A DNA stretch of 64,000 nucleotides from Verrucomicrobiales bacterium (GTDB lineage Bacteria; Verrucomicrobiota; Verrucomicrobiia; Limisphaerales; JAYPXF01): contig PBAL01000018.1 of NCBI GenBank assembly GCA_002715965.1, forward strand, positions 14,937 through 78,936, read 5' to 3'. The notes beneath the pieces are model-generated. The model had not been told where the DNA came from and searched no databases. It worked only from the letters and a program-made list of their open reading frames with translations. The position numbers were made by a program, and so were the translations under genes. Shown here in pieces: positions 8,687 to 17,039 of the stretch; positions within the stretch are counted from its first letter, which is position 1; each line of letters opens with the position of its first letter.

Positions 8687-9108
8687 TCAATGCACGGTTG
8701 CCACGCCGTAGCGGCTGACAAGTGTGAAGAAGTTGCAGGGCACTTCAGTGACGTTCAATTCCTGTGAACGGAACACTCCGGCTGCCCGTCGCATGTGAAA
8801 TGCGGACGTCACCAACAAGACATTTGTCCAGCCGCGTTCGTCGCGATTTCCTGGACGAACTTTGCTTCACCGAATGTGTTCCGGCAGATCTTCAAGGGCA
8901 CGATTTCCTTTCCCCTGAGTTTGTCGCCAGCCTTGAACCACTCTGTCGTCGTATCAGATTCGGCCCATTTCTCGTCATTGAATGACGTATATACTCCCCC
9001 AACGACGAGAGTGGGCGCGCGATTGGAAAGCATCAGTTCCGTGGCATGCGCGATGTGCTTGGCTGCGAGGGCAAACATCATTTCAGAAAGGTGTTTACGG
9101 CTGTGCAA
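8687..9108 (-). pseudogene. DUF218/YdcF-like gene, truncated and frameshifted
   Basis: From about 9081 the minus strand encodes a piece of the DUF218 fold (YdcF/SanA family, envelope-related proteins of unclear activity): H-I-A-H-A-T-E-L-M, P-T-L-V-V-G-G, then C-R-N-T-F-G-E-A-K-F. This frame ends at 8809. A different frame continues exactly where the family should, with L-L-V-T-S-A-F-H-M-R-R-A, and stops at 8687. One extra A in the run near 8823 would restore G-Q-N-V-L-L-V-T, so a single-base deletion explains the break. The usual N-terminal strand (A-I-V-V-L-G) is also absent, and the remnant overlaps the end of the carboxypeptidase gene. A sequencing indel could account for the frameshift but not for the missing start. 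Confidence 0.7.
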
Positions 9109-9836
9109 AGTGCGTTTACCCGAACCGACAAGGGAAAGTCGGAAGGACCTTCAATCGTATAGCTGATCTTCGTGCGATTCTGGCACATGTAAAACGCCTC
9201 GGGCCATTCAGGCCGTTTGGTGGGGTCCACCACCGGATGAATAATGCCGCCACTGGCGCTCATTCCATCGATCTCATCAGATTCATCGACCGGGCAAACC
9301 TCCTGCACAGCCTCGATCACCCATCTGGCACAACTTGGCAAGCCATACGGATTGAGTTCATAGAGGTAGAAGCCAACCGATTCCCAGTCTTCGTGAAGAT
9401 GAATACCGAGGTCGAAAGCGGGCTGCTCCTCCAACCAACGGGTATGTGCACGGACCTCCGCAGTCTTGGGTTCCTTGTAGTCCCGGTTTAAATCGACCCC
9501 GTCACCGTTCTCGCGGGTGTTGAGAGGAAATCCCGTCGGATTGATGCAAGGGAGCACCCAAAAGCCTACATCAGTCGGCCACTCATTTGCTTCAAGGAGA
9601 CGCAACACTGACATCGGGCCTGCTGGTTCATCGCCATGAATTCCAGTGGAGATGTAAACACGTCTGATCGGTGCCGTTGGTCCTCTCTGCAAGGCGAGCA
9701 ATTCCCCAGTCCCAAAGTCCAATGACTGAATGCTCCAGCCGTGCTTTTCACACGCAGATCGAACGGACAAGAGAACCTGCTCAATTTGAATCCGCTCGCC
9801 GCAATAGCGACCCTGGTTTCGACGGAGCGGTTCCAT
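9078..9836 (-). CDS. M14-family zinc carboxypeptidase
   Basis: About 252 residues when started at the ATG at 9836; a start at 9911 would run 56 nt into bioB. The M14/succinylglutamate-desuccinylase fold is indicated by the zinc-binding G-I-H-G-D-E-P-A-G, the substrate-binding N-P-T-G-F and N-x-R-E-N-G-D-G-V-D-L-N-R-D motifs, the third zinc ligand in H-L-H-E-D-W, and a late T-I-E-G-P-S holding the likely catalytic Glu. Such enzymes cleave C-terminal amino acids or cell-wall peptides, or deacylate amino acids. No signal peptide is visible, so it probably acts in the cytoplasm. It lies 19 nt downstream of bioB on the same strand. Confidence 0.8.
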   Translation of the reverse strand: MEPLRRNQGRYCGERIQIEQVLLSVRSACEKHGWSIQSLDFGTGELLALQRGPTAPIRRVYISTGIHGDEPAGPMSVLRLLEANEWPTDVGFWVLPCINPTGFPLNTRENGDGVDLNRDYKEPKTAEVRAHTRWLEEQPAFDLGIHLHEDWESVGFYLYELNPYGLPSCARWVIEAVQEVCPVDESDEIDGMSASGGIIHPVVDPTKRPEWPEAFYMCQNRTKISYTIEGPSDFPLSVRVNALCTAVNTFLK

Positions 9837-9855
9837 GCGCCCGACTGTCAGAGAA

Positions 9856-10974
9856 TTACGCTGGCACGCAAGCTTCTGCTTCGACGTGTTCCGGCTCCAA
9901 CTCACAACCACAGCTGCTTCCGCAGTCGTGGTCCTCGCATTCCTGATCCTCGAAGTCCGCGTTCCAGTCCGGATCGAGTCCCAGATCTCGAATCATCTGC
10001 AGATCCTTTTCAACCGGCTGGTTCAGGGTGGTGAGATAATTGCCAACCATCAATGCGCTCGCCCCAGCCGCAAAGATCATGCTTTGCAGGTCCCGCAGAT
10101 TTACCGTTCGTCCGCCGGCCACCATGATTTCCTGTCGCGGCAGGATGAACCGGAAACATGCGATCGTCTTGAGGATCTCCATTGGTGGCAGTTGCTCCAT
10201 CCCCTCATAAGGCGTGCCTTCGATCGGGTTGAGAATGTTCACGGGAACAACGCTGGCGCCGATCTCGCGAAGTTCCATTGCCAGATCACAACGATCCTTG
10301 CGCGATTCGCCCATCCCGATGATGCCACCCGAACAAATCTTGATGCCTGCCTTCTTCAGGTAGCCGATTGTTTCCAGGCGTTCCTCGAATGAATGTGTCG
10401 TGCAATGTTCCGGGAAGAAATTCCGGGAACTCTCCAGGTTGTGTCCGTAACACTCCAACCCGGCTTCCTTCAAACGATCCGCCACTCTCTGGTTCTTGAT
10501 CAATCCGAGTGAGGCATCAGGGCGGACTTTGCCACCTTCCTTGATCTCGCGAATTCGATCGCAGACTTCGTCCAGCATCGGGCCTTCATTAAGCCCCTTC
10601 CAGGCCGCAACCAAACCGAGCGCGGTCACGTCGTTCTGCTTCGCTTCAACGGCGGCTTCCTCCACCGGTTCGGGATCGACAAACCCGTACTTCGGCGAGC
10701 CAGTCTGATAAAACGATGACTGTGCGCAGAATTTGCAATTCTCGGAGCAGGAACCGGCCTTCGCGTTCACGATCGAGCACAAATGGATTTTGTTGCCCTT
10801 GTAGTGTTCGCGAATTCGATTCGCCCAAGCCATGACCTCGAAGATGTCGGCCGTGTTATCGAGATCGAACAACCACAGGGCGGCTTCCCGATTAATCACG
10901 CCTCCGCTGAGGACCAGTTGGCCAAGTTCGCTGATGCGTTCGTGAGTGCTTGCGTCAAACGCGCTGGATGACAT
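9856..10974 (-). CDS. bioB: Biotin synthase
   Basis: Radical SAM enzyme that inserts sulfur into dethiobiotin in the last step of biotin synthesis. The cluster motif C-S-E-N-C-K-F-C is at residues 76-83 from the start at 10974; another in-frame ATG is at 10986. Further family landmarks are Y-G-H-N-L-E-S-S, the G-G-I-I-G-M-G-E segment and P-V-N-I-L-N-P-I-E-G-T-P, which cover the whole TIM barrel. The C-terminus carries an unusual tail after the normal end of the fold: about 28 residues rich in Asp, Glu, His and Cys, including C-G-S-S-C-G-C. It is divergent from bioF, with about 78 bases between them. Confidence 0.95.
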   Translation of the reverse strand: MSSSAFDASTHERISELGQLVLSGGVINREAALWLFDLDNTADIFEVMAWANRIREHYKGNKIHLCSIVNAKAGSCSENCKFCAQSSFYQTGSPKYGFVDPEPVEEAAVEAKQNDVTALGLVAAWKGLNEGPMLDEVCDRIREIKEGGKVRPDASLGLIKNQRVADRLKEAGLECYGHNLESSRNFFPEHCTTHSFEERLETIGYLKKAGIKICSGGIIGMGESRKDRCDLAMELREIGASVVPVNILNPIEGTPYEGMEQLPPMEILKTIACFRFILPRQEIMVAGGRTVNLRDLQSMIFAAGASALMVGNYLTTLNQPVEKDLQMIRDLGLDPDWNADFEDQECEDHDCGSSCGCELEPEHVEAEACVPA

Positions 10975-11052
10975 GCTTGACAGCATAGTCGATGACGTCC
11001 AGAACTCGCAAGCCCGCGTCACAGTCATGTGAATGTCTGAAAATCGCAATAA

Positions 11053-12237
11053 ATGAGTGCTTTTTGCACATATATTGAGAATGAGTTGGAAGATCTGAGG
11101 AGTAAGGACTTGTTTCGTCAGATCCGAACTCTGGATTCTCTCCCGGCTCCAACGGTTTCAGACGGCAAACGTGAACTGATCAACTTCTCTTCGAACGACT
11201 ATCTCGGGCTGGCGAATTCCGACGATTTAAAAGAAGCCGCAAAGGCTGCCATCGACGAATACGGAGCGGGTGCGGGCAGCGCCAGGCTGATCTGTGGAAC
11301 GCAGAGGATTCACACGGATTTGGAAGAGGCACTTGCTGAATTCAAGGGCACAGAGGCCGCGCTCGCCTTCAATACCGGATACGCGACCGCAGCCGGTTGT
11401 ATTACTGCCCTGCTCTCTCGCAAGGACGTCCTGATCATCGACAAACTGGTCCACGCGTGCATTGTCGATGCGGCCCGGCAGGCGGGATGTCACCTACGGG
11501 TGTATCGACACAACGACCTGAATGACCTGGAGAAGAAGTTGCAATGGGCGAACAAGAAGCATCCGGACGCAAGAACGCTGATTGCGACCGAGAGTGTGTT
11601 CTCAATGGACGGCGACATTGCTCCACTTTTGAACATCGTCGAACTCAAGGAAAACTACGGCGCATGGCTGATGGTCGACGAAGCGCACGGAACCGGGCTC
11701 TTCGGGGAACATCGCCGAGGCGTCATCGAGGAATACAAATTGAGCGATCGCGTGGAGATTCAAATGGCGACCTTGGGCAAAGCTATTGGCGCAAGTGGGG
11801 GGGCAATTTTCGGATCGCGATCGCTGATCGATTTGTTGATCAACCATGCGCGCTCTTTCATCTACAGCACGGCTCCAACACCGGCGTCTGTTGCTGCGGC
11901 AAAGAAAGGGGTCGAGATACTTCAGGGCACAGAGGGAGAGAAACGAAGACAACGGCTCTGGGCGATGGTCGATAATCTCAAGAACACGTTCATTGATTCG
12001 GGCCAATCGCCCGGGATCGTTCGCTCACCCATTGTGCCGTTGATCTGTGGATCATCAGAAAGTGCACTGTCACGTTCTGAGCAACTGTACGATTCAGGCA
12101 TACTGGTTCCTGCAATTCGCTACCCAACGGTTGCCAGGAACCAGGCCCGCCTGCGTTTCACGATCACTGCGGATCACACACTGGATCATCTTGCTCAACT
12201 CGAAGCTGCCTTGAGCACCCCGGAAGACGATGAATAA
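11053..12237 (+). CDS. bioF: 8-amino-7-oxononanoate synthase (BioF)
   Basis: PLP-dependent alpha-oxoamine synthase joining pimeloyl thioester and alanine to make KAPA. 394 residues, typical length. Family marks: N-F-S-S-N-D-Y-L-G-L near residue 38, G-A-G-S-A-R-L-I-C-G-T, D-E-A-H-G-T-G-L-F-G (the PLP-ring Asp), and the PLP lysine in A-T-L-G-K-A-I-G-A-S-G-G. The next gene, bioA, starts 8 nt inside its end, so the two are translationally coupled. The short region shared with bioB probably carries the divergent promoters; I cannot see a convincing BirA-type operator. Confidence 0.94.
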   Translation: MSAFCTYIENELEDLRSKDLFRQIRTLDSLPAPTVSDGKRELINFSSNDYLGLANSDDLKEAAKAAIDEYGAGAGSARLICGTQRIHTDLEEALAEFKGTEAALAFNTGYATAAGCITALLSRKDVLIIDKLVHACIVDAARQAGCHLRVYRHNDLNDLEKKLQWANKKHPDARTLIATESVFSMDGDIAPLLNIVELKENYGAWLMVDEAHGTGLFGEHRRGVIEEYKLSDRVEIQMATLGKAIGASGGAIFGSRSLIDLLINHARSFIYSTAPTPASVAAAKKGVEILQGTEGEKRRQRLWAMVDNLKNTFIDSGQSPGIVRSPIVPLICGSSESALSRSEQLYDSGILVPAIRYPTVARNQARLRFTITADHTLDHLAQLEAALSTPEDDE

Positions 12238-13675
12238 GTTCGCCAAACTCGATCAGCAATACGTCTGGCATCCCTTCACCCAGATGCGTGATTGGGCGAA
12301 GACAGAGCCGATCGTCATCAGTAAAGGCAATGGTGCCGTCTTGCGGGACGTCAAGGGTCGCGAATACCTGGATGGGAACTCATCCATTTGGACAAACCTG
12401 CACGGTCACAATCATCCTGCAATCAACAAGGCAATCACGAAACAACTCAAACGGATTTCACATTCCTCCGCATTGGGCTTTGCGAACGAACCAGCTTCGG
12501 AACTTGCTGAAAAACTCGTCGGGATCACAAATCCGAAAACGATTTTACAAAGACGGGCCATCAAGAATCCCAAGTTGAACAAGGTATTCTTTTCAGACGA
12601 TGGTTCTACCGCCATGGAGGTTTCGCTGAAACTCTCCTACGAATGCGCGCGACGCACACGCGGGATCAAACGCCCTCGATTCCTCTCCTTGGATGGCGCG
12701 TACCATGGAGATACCGTTGGCGGAGTCAGCCTCGGACACATCGACCTCTTCCATAAAGCCTTCTCCAGGCTGCTCTTCAAAACAGACCAGGCTCGTGCGC
12801 CCTATTGCTACCGCTGTCCATTCAACAAGGCCAAACCCCAGCGAGCCGACGCAAGGACTTACCGGAAGTGCAACATGGAATGTGTGTCCAAGGTGGAGGA
12901 ACAGTTCGCGAAGGCGAAAAAACAAAAGAAGCCGTTCACCGGCTTTGTTTACGAGCCGCTGATCCAAGGTGCTGCGGGAGTCATTCCCCAACCGAAGGGC
13001 TGGTTGAAGCGAGTTGCCTCCGCGGCACGCGCCCATGGCGCTCAATTGATCGCCGATGAGGTCATGACCGGATTCGGTCGTTGCAACACCGTAGAAGCGA
13101 AGAAGCAACCCAAACACTTCGCCTCGCACCAGGAAGGTGTTCAGCCGGATTTCATGAACGTTGCCAAGGGATTGACCGGCGGCTATCTGCCGATGGCTGC
13201 AACGATCACTTCCCAATCTGTTTTCGATGTCTTCCTCGGCGAATACCAGGAGTTCAAAACCTTCTTCCACGGTCACAGCTTCACCGGAAATCAACTTGGA
13301 GCATCAGCGTCGCTCGCCAATCTGGACATTCTCGAACGCAAAACCACCACCGCTCATCGCGCAAAGCTGCAGAGGGAGTTCCAGGCACAGTTGGAAACTC
13401 TTTGGGACCTGCCAAACGTGGGTGACATCCGAGTTGAAGGTCTGGTCGCGGGTGTTGAACTGGTGTCTGACTGGAAAACTCGACAACCCATTCCCTTGAT
13501 CAGGCGCGCCGGTATCCGTGTCTGCGAGGCGATGGCCAAGCGGGGAGTCCTCACCCGGCCGATTGGAAGCGTGGTTCTGCTGATGCCTCCCTACTGCACG
13601 ACGCTCAAGCAGTTGAGGCGGATGGTGTCAGCGCTCTATGCATCGGTGGAAGAGGTCTTTCGATCGGACCGATAG
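12230..13675 (+). CDS. bioA: Adenosylmethionine-8-amino-7-oxononanoate aminotransferase (BioA)
   Basis: Class III PLP aminotransferase converting KAPA to DAPA. 481 residues, slightly long. It starts with the family signature W-H-P-F-T-Q-M, has G-N-S-S-I-W-T-N-L-H-G-H, S-D-D-G-S-T-A-M-E near residue 125, a D-E-V-M-T-G-F-G-R motif and the PLP lysine in N-V-A-K-G-L-T-G-G-Y. The central Y-C-Y-R-C-P-F segment occurs in the Bacillus/Geobacter-type BioA group. The dethiobiotin synthetase bioD and any bioC/bioH are not in the window. The ATG lies within the 3' end of bioF. Confidence 0.93.
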   Translation: MNKFAKLDQQYVWHPFTQMRDWAKTEPIVISKGNGAVLRDVKGREYLDGNSSIWTNLHGHNHPAINKAITKQLKRISHSSALGFANEPASELAEKLVGITNPKTILQRRAIKNPKLNKVFFSDDGSTAMEVSLKLSYECARRTRGIKRPRFLSLDGAYHGDTVGGVSLGHIDLFHKAFSRLLFKTDQARAPYCYRCPFNKAKPQRADARTYRKCNMECVSKVEEQFAKAKKQKKPFTGFVYEPLIQGAAGVIPQPKGWLKRVASAARAHGAQLIADEVMTGFGRCNTVEAKKQPKHFASHQEGVQPDFMNVAKGLTGGYLPMAATITSQSVFDVFLGEYQEFKTFFHGHSFTGNQLGASASLANLDILERKTTTAHRAKLQREFQAQLETLWDLPNVGDIRVEGLVAGVELVSDWKTRQPIPLIRRAGIRVCEAMAKRGVLTRPIGSVVLLMPPYCTTLKQLRRMVSALYASVEEVFRSDR

Positions 13676-13690
13676 GGCGTATCGGACCTA
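13669..13690 (+). terminator. Possible terminator at the convergent bioA/oxidoreductase junction
   Basis: CCGATA at 13669-13674 can pair with TATCGG at 13680-13685 across a GGGCG loop, followed by A-C-C-T-A-T-T-T-T-A. The stem is only 6 bp and overlaps the bioA stop codon. It sits between two convergent genes, where a terminator is expected, but the T-run is imperfect. Confidence 0.35.
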
Positions 13691-14869
13691 TTTTACGCTT
13701 ACCCACTTTTTGGATTCGTTGCTTTTTAGAATAGCTTCGCAAAGTTTCACTTCATGATGGCCATCCTCGGCTGTTGCGAAGAGCACGGGCGTTTTCTTGC
13801 CTGACGCGATGTGCTCATACACCGCCCGATAGTGCATCTTGTGGCTGTCCGGGAATCCCTCTGCATGGCCTCCCGGATAGTCGGTGAAATCCGCAACGTC
13901 CTCAAAGAAGCCGGCAGTTCCTCGTTGCAGGATCTGGTTTGGCTCGTCTCTTCGACCAAGTTCGATCTCGTTGGGATGCTGAAGATCCCATTGGACGCTT
14001 CCTTCGGTCCCATAGATGCCAACATACAGGCTGCACTTGCGGCCGGCCGCCACCTGGGACACCGATGCGTTCGCATGCACTCCATTCGCATACTTGTGTT
14101 TCGCCTTTCCAAATCGCAGCAGCACGCTGGCGAAATCTTCCGTATCTACCTTGTAGCGCTTCATTTTTTTCGGATCGACCTTGGCGAAGGTTTGCACCGG
14201 GCCTTTGGGTCGAAGGCGCGTTTTGTGAAAGGTTTCCAATGTCGCAAAGATTGACTCTGCCTTTGCACCGAGAATAAACGAAACCGCATCTATCCAATGT
14301 GTTCCGATGTCTCCAACCGCGCGGAGTTTGCCCCCCTCACTGGCCAAGAGGCGCCAGTTGAAATCAGTCGGCTGCAACAGCCAGTCCTGAAAGAAGTGAC
14401 CTTGCACGTGGATGATCTGTCCGAGCTTTCCGGCACGAACCAACTCGCGCATCTGCAGGACACCGGGGAAGAACCGGCACATGTAATTGACTGCGAACAC
14501 GAGGTCTGACTTCGCGGCAGCTTTCACCAGACGCGCGGTTTCCTTGGTGTGCATGCCCAGCGGCTTTTCACAAACCACATGCTTGCCCGCCTTCAGCGCT
14601 TTCATCGCCTGCTCCACATGCACCTTGTTCGGCGAAGTGATGTGCACGACGTCCACGTTCGGCGAACGATACATCGCCTCGTAAGCGTAATCTCCGTATA
14701 CCTCCGGGATGCCCCACTTCTTCGCAGTGGCCTTGGCATTCTTTGTGGAACCACAGATGGCCGTAACTTCAACGCCCAGGCGCTTCAGTGCCTCTATGTG
14801 AACGGGGCCGATGAATCCGGTACCGATCACGCCGGCACGAAGGTGGGTGAGAGATTTCGGTCTTGGCAT
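13688..14869 (-). CDS. Gfo/Idh/MocA-family NAD(P)-dependent oxidoreductase
   Basis: 393 residues. The N-terminal Rossmann fold opens with A-G-V-I-G-T-G-F-I-G and is followed by the sugar-dehydrogenase signature C-E-K-P-L-G at about residues 100-105. The C-terminal alpha/beta domain carries G-D-I-G-T-H-W-I-D near residue 195, which holds the catalytic His/Asp pair usual in this family. Members oxidise or epimerise sugars and inositols. There is no Tat signal, so this one is cytoplasmic; many verrucomicrobial relatives are exported. The substrate cannot be inferred. It stands alone, 71 nt after the end of a peptide-binding lipoprotein gene on the same strand. Confidence 0.88.
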   Translation of the reverse strand: MPRPKSLTHLRAGVIGTGFIGPVHIEALKRLGVEVTAICGSTKNAKATAKKWGIPEVYGDYAYEAMYRSPNVDVVHITSPNKVHVEQAMKALKAGKHVVCEKPLGMHTKETARLVKAAAKSDLVFAVNYMCRFFPGVLQMRELVRAGKLGQIIHVQGHFFQDWLLQPTDFNWRLLASEGGKLRAVGDIGTHWIDAVSFILGAKAESIFATLETFHKTRLRPKGPVQTFAKVDPKKMKRYKVDTEDFASVLLRFGKAKHKYANGVHANASVSQVAAGRKCSLYVGIYGTEGSVQWDLQHPNEIELGRRDEPNQILQRGTAGFFEDVADFTDYPGGHAEGFPDSHKMHYRAVYEHIASGKKTPVLFATAEDGHHEVKLCEAILKSNESKKWVSVK

Positions 14870-14940
14870 GCGCGTATGGAAGTCCGCCTCGCGTCAAAAA
14901 CCAATATCAATCGGTCTCAGAGAGATTTCTTCACCTCAGC

Positions 14941-16971
14941 CTACTCGTAATACAACTCGTCGAGATTCCACGTTACGTGCCAGCTGTACATCGCGGTCGG
15001 CTTGACGTTCCCCACCCCGTTCTTGATTGCCGCGTAGTTGTATTTCTGGACGAGGTAAATGAAGGGAATCTGGTCGCCCAGAATCATCTGCACTTCGTCG
15101 ATCATCTTTTTGCGCTCATCGAATTCGAGCGTTTCGACCTGGCGCGCGTAGAGTTCGTCGATTCGTGCCTCCCATTCCGTCACCGGCTTCAACTGCCTGG
15201 GGAACCAGAAATGGGTAAAGCCGCTGGAGACCAATACGTTTGCGCTGGACTGGGGATCGAGTGACGCGCCTCCAAGGCCCAGCAATACGCAGTCATATTT
15301 GTAATCCCCGGTCACCTTCTGCACGAGGGTGTTGAACTCAAGGGGTTGATAGACGAGACGCACACCGAGGCGTTTCAGGTCGTCCTGAACCAGCACGGCG
15401 ATCCGCTCGCGCTCGGTGTTTCCGGTGTTCGTGTTGAAGATGAACTCGATGTCGTTCCCGTCGCCATCTTCCAAATAGCCGTCGTTATCGCGATCCTTGA
15501 TCTCGATCTCCGCCAGCAGTGCCCTTGCCTTGTCCGGATCGTAAGGAAACTTCGGCACGTTGGGATTATACCACTGCTTGTTCGCCGGCGAGATGTAGCT
15601 GTAGTTGAAGTCCGCCCGACCGGCATAGATTGATTCGACAATGCTCGGACGGTCGATGGCGTAAGAAATCGCCTGTCGGAATTTCTTGTTGAGGAACCAC
15701 TTCAACCGTTCCGGCTTCACAATCGGCTTCGGCTTCAATTTCTTGTCTCCACGCGGATCGGCAATCTGGATCGTGCCAAAGTCCACCTTCAGTTGCAGAG
15801 GGAGCACGGTTGATTCGTTCAGTTGAATCGTGTTGGTCTGGCGTTTGCCCTCGAATGCCGCAATCAACTGAACGTCGCCAACCGGAAGTGTCTTGTCTAC
15901 GGGCGTCTTGCCCAGGCCGATCCTCCCCCACATCACTTCAATTTCAGGCGGAGTGCTGACGATCTTCAGCGCGGCCGTCTTGTTGGTGTTCATGTTAAAC
16001 CAGAAGAATCGTTTCTCCGGTCCCACTCCGAGATCGAACATCTGGAACTTGCCCTCCTCGGCAGCCGCGTTCAGGCGCTCGTAATCTTCGGAGCGGATCA
16101 TGCGCATGACGTGGCTCTCACCGTTTTCGAACTTGAGCGCGAGGGCGTTCATGTCCGGGACTTCAGTAACTACGACATTGTCGATGTAAGGCAGGCGCGT
16201 TCCCTCATTGTCGAAGCGATGGTAGTGGGGATTTCGTTCCAGCAAGGTGTATTCGCCCGGCTTGAATTCCTTCAACTTGTAGGGGCCGCTCCCGACGAAG
16301 TCCTTCGGATCGATGTTGATTCCGTAGGATTCCTTGAACCGCTTGGCTTTCACTGCTTCGGCAAGGACGTGTTTGGGAAGGATCTCGACGTCACCGAAGA
16401 ACTCGATGAACGGCGCGAAGATTTTGGGCGTGACCACCCGAAACGTCAGTTCATCGATCTTGGTCACCTCGAACTGCTTGCCTTCAATCTTGAAGATGTC
16501 CGCGGTAACGGAATCGATGCCCGGGTTGTAGATGACGTCGTTCCAGGTGAAGACAACGTCATCGGCAGTCAATGGCTCACCGTCGCTCCACTTGAGATTC
16601 TTTCGAAGATGGAAGGTCCAGGTGCGGTTGTCATCAGCCACCGACCACTTGTGAGCAAGGCCGGGCACGGTCTTCTGATTCTTCCAATCATACAGGCCGA
16701 TCTTGGAGAACAGCAGGCGATAGACTTCTTTGGAACTTTCCTCGTTCGCGACCGTTGGATTGAAGGTCTTTGGCCCGCCCATCACGGCAATTGCCAGCAG
16801 TCCGCCCTTCTTGCCCGGGGTGATATCCTGTGCGATTGCCTTGGGTTCCGGCAAAGTAACCAAGGGGCTGACCGGGGTCGGAGTTGGCTTGATGGTGGTG
16901 CGTTCGCCACACGCCGAAAGAAGGACTCCCGACAAGGCAAATGAATGCAGTAAGGCTCTGCGTGAGTTCAT
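14941..16971 (-). CDS. Family 5 (peptide/nickel) ABC transporter substrate-binding lipoprotein with PEGA-like insertion
   Basis: 676 residues. A lipoprotein signal (L-S-A-C, cysteine at about 21) is followed by a family 5 solute-binding fold: W-T-F-H-L-R-K-N-L-K-W-S-D-G-E-P, A-D-D-V-V-F-T-W and F-R-Q-A-I-S-Y-A-I-D-R. Between F-F-W-F-N-M-N (about residue 324) and the K-P-E-R-L-K-W-F segment (about 420), where relatives have a short loop, sits an extra piece of roughly 85 residues. It reads L-K-I-V-S-T-P-P-E-I-E-V then G-K-T-P and L-P-V-G, the pattern of a PEGA surface domain. No permease or ATPase genes lie next to it, so it is an orphan binding protein. Confidence 0.85.
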   Translation of the reverse strand: MNSRRALLHSFALSGVLLSACGERTTIKPTPTPVSPLVTLPEPKAIAQDITPGKKGGLLAIAVMGGPKTFNPTVANEESSKEVYRLLFSKIGLYDWKNQKTVPGLAHKWSVADDNRTWTFHLRKNLKWSDGEPLTADDVVFTWNDVIYNPGIDSVTADIFKIEGKQFEVTKIDELTFRVVTPKIFAPFIEFFGDVEILPKHVLAEAVKAKRFKESYGINIDPKDFVGSGPYKLKEFKPGEYTLLERNPHYHRFDNEGTRLPYIDNVVVTEVPDMNALALKFENGESHVMRMIRSEDYERLNAAAEEGKFQMFDLGVGPEKRFFWFNMNTNKTAALKIVSTPPEIEVMWGRIGLGKTPVDKTLPVGDVQLIAAFEGKRQTNTIQLNESTVLPLQLKVDFGTIQIADPRGDKKLKPKPIVKPERLKWFLNKKFRQAISYAIDRPSIVESIYAGRADFNYSYISPANKQWYNPNVPKFPYDPDKARALLAEIEIKDRDNDGYLEDGDGNDIEFIFNTNTGNTERERIAVLVQDDLKRLGVRLVYQPLEFNTLVQKVTGDYKYDCVLLGLGGASLDPQSSANVLVSSGFTHFWFPRQLKPVTEWEARIDELYARQVETLEFDERKKMIDEVQMILGDQIPFIYLVQKYNYAAIKNGVGNVKPTAMYSWHVTWNLDELYYE

Positions 16972-17039
16972 GAAGGGGAGACAGTGAGGTTCCCTTGGTA
17001 ATCGTCAAGCGAATCGAAGCTCATCGAGGCTCTACCGAC

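Noticed and set aside
15823..16944. Plus-strand open frame of over 370 codons
   Set aside because: Antisense to the peptide-binding lipoprotein, which has a full set of family motifs.
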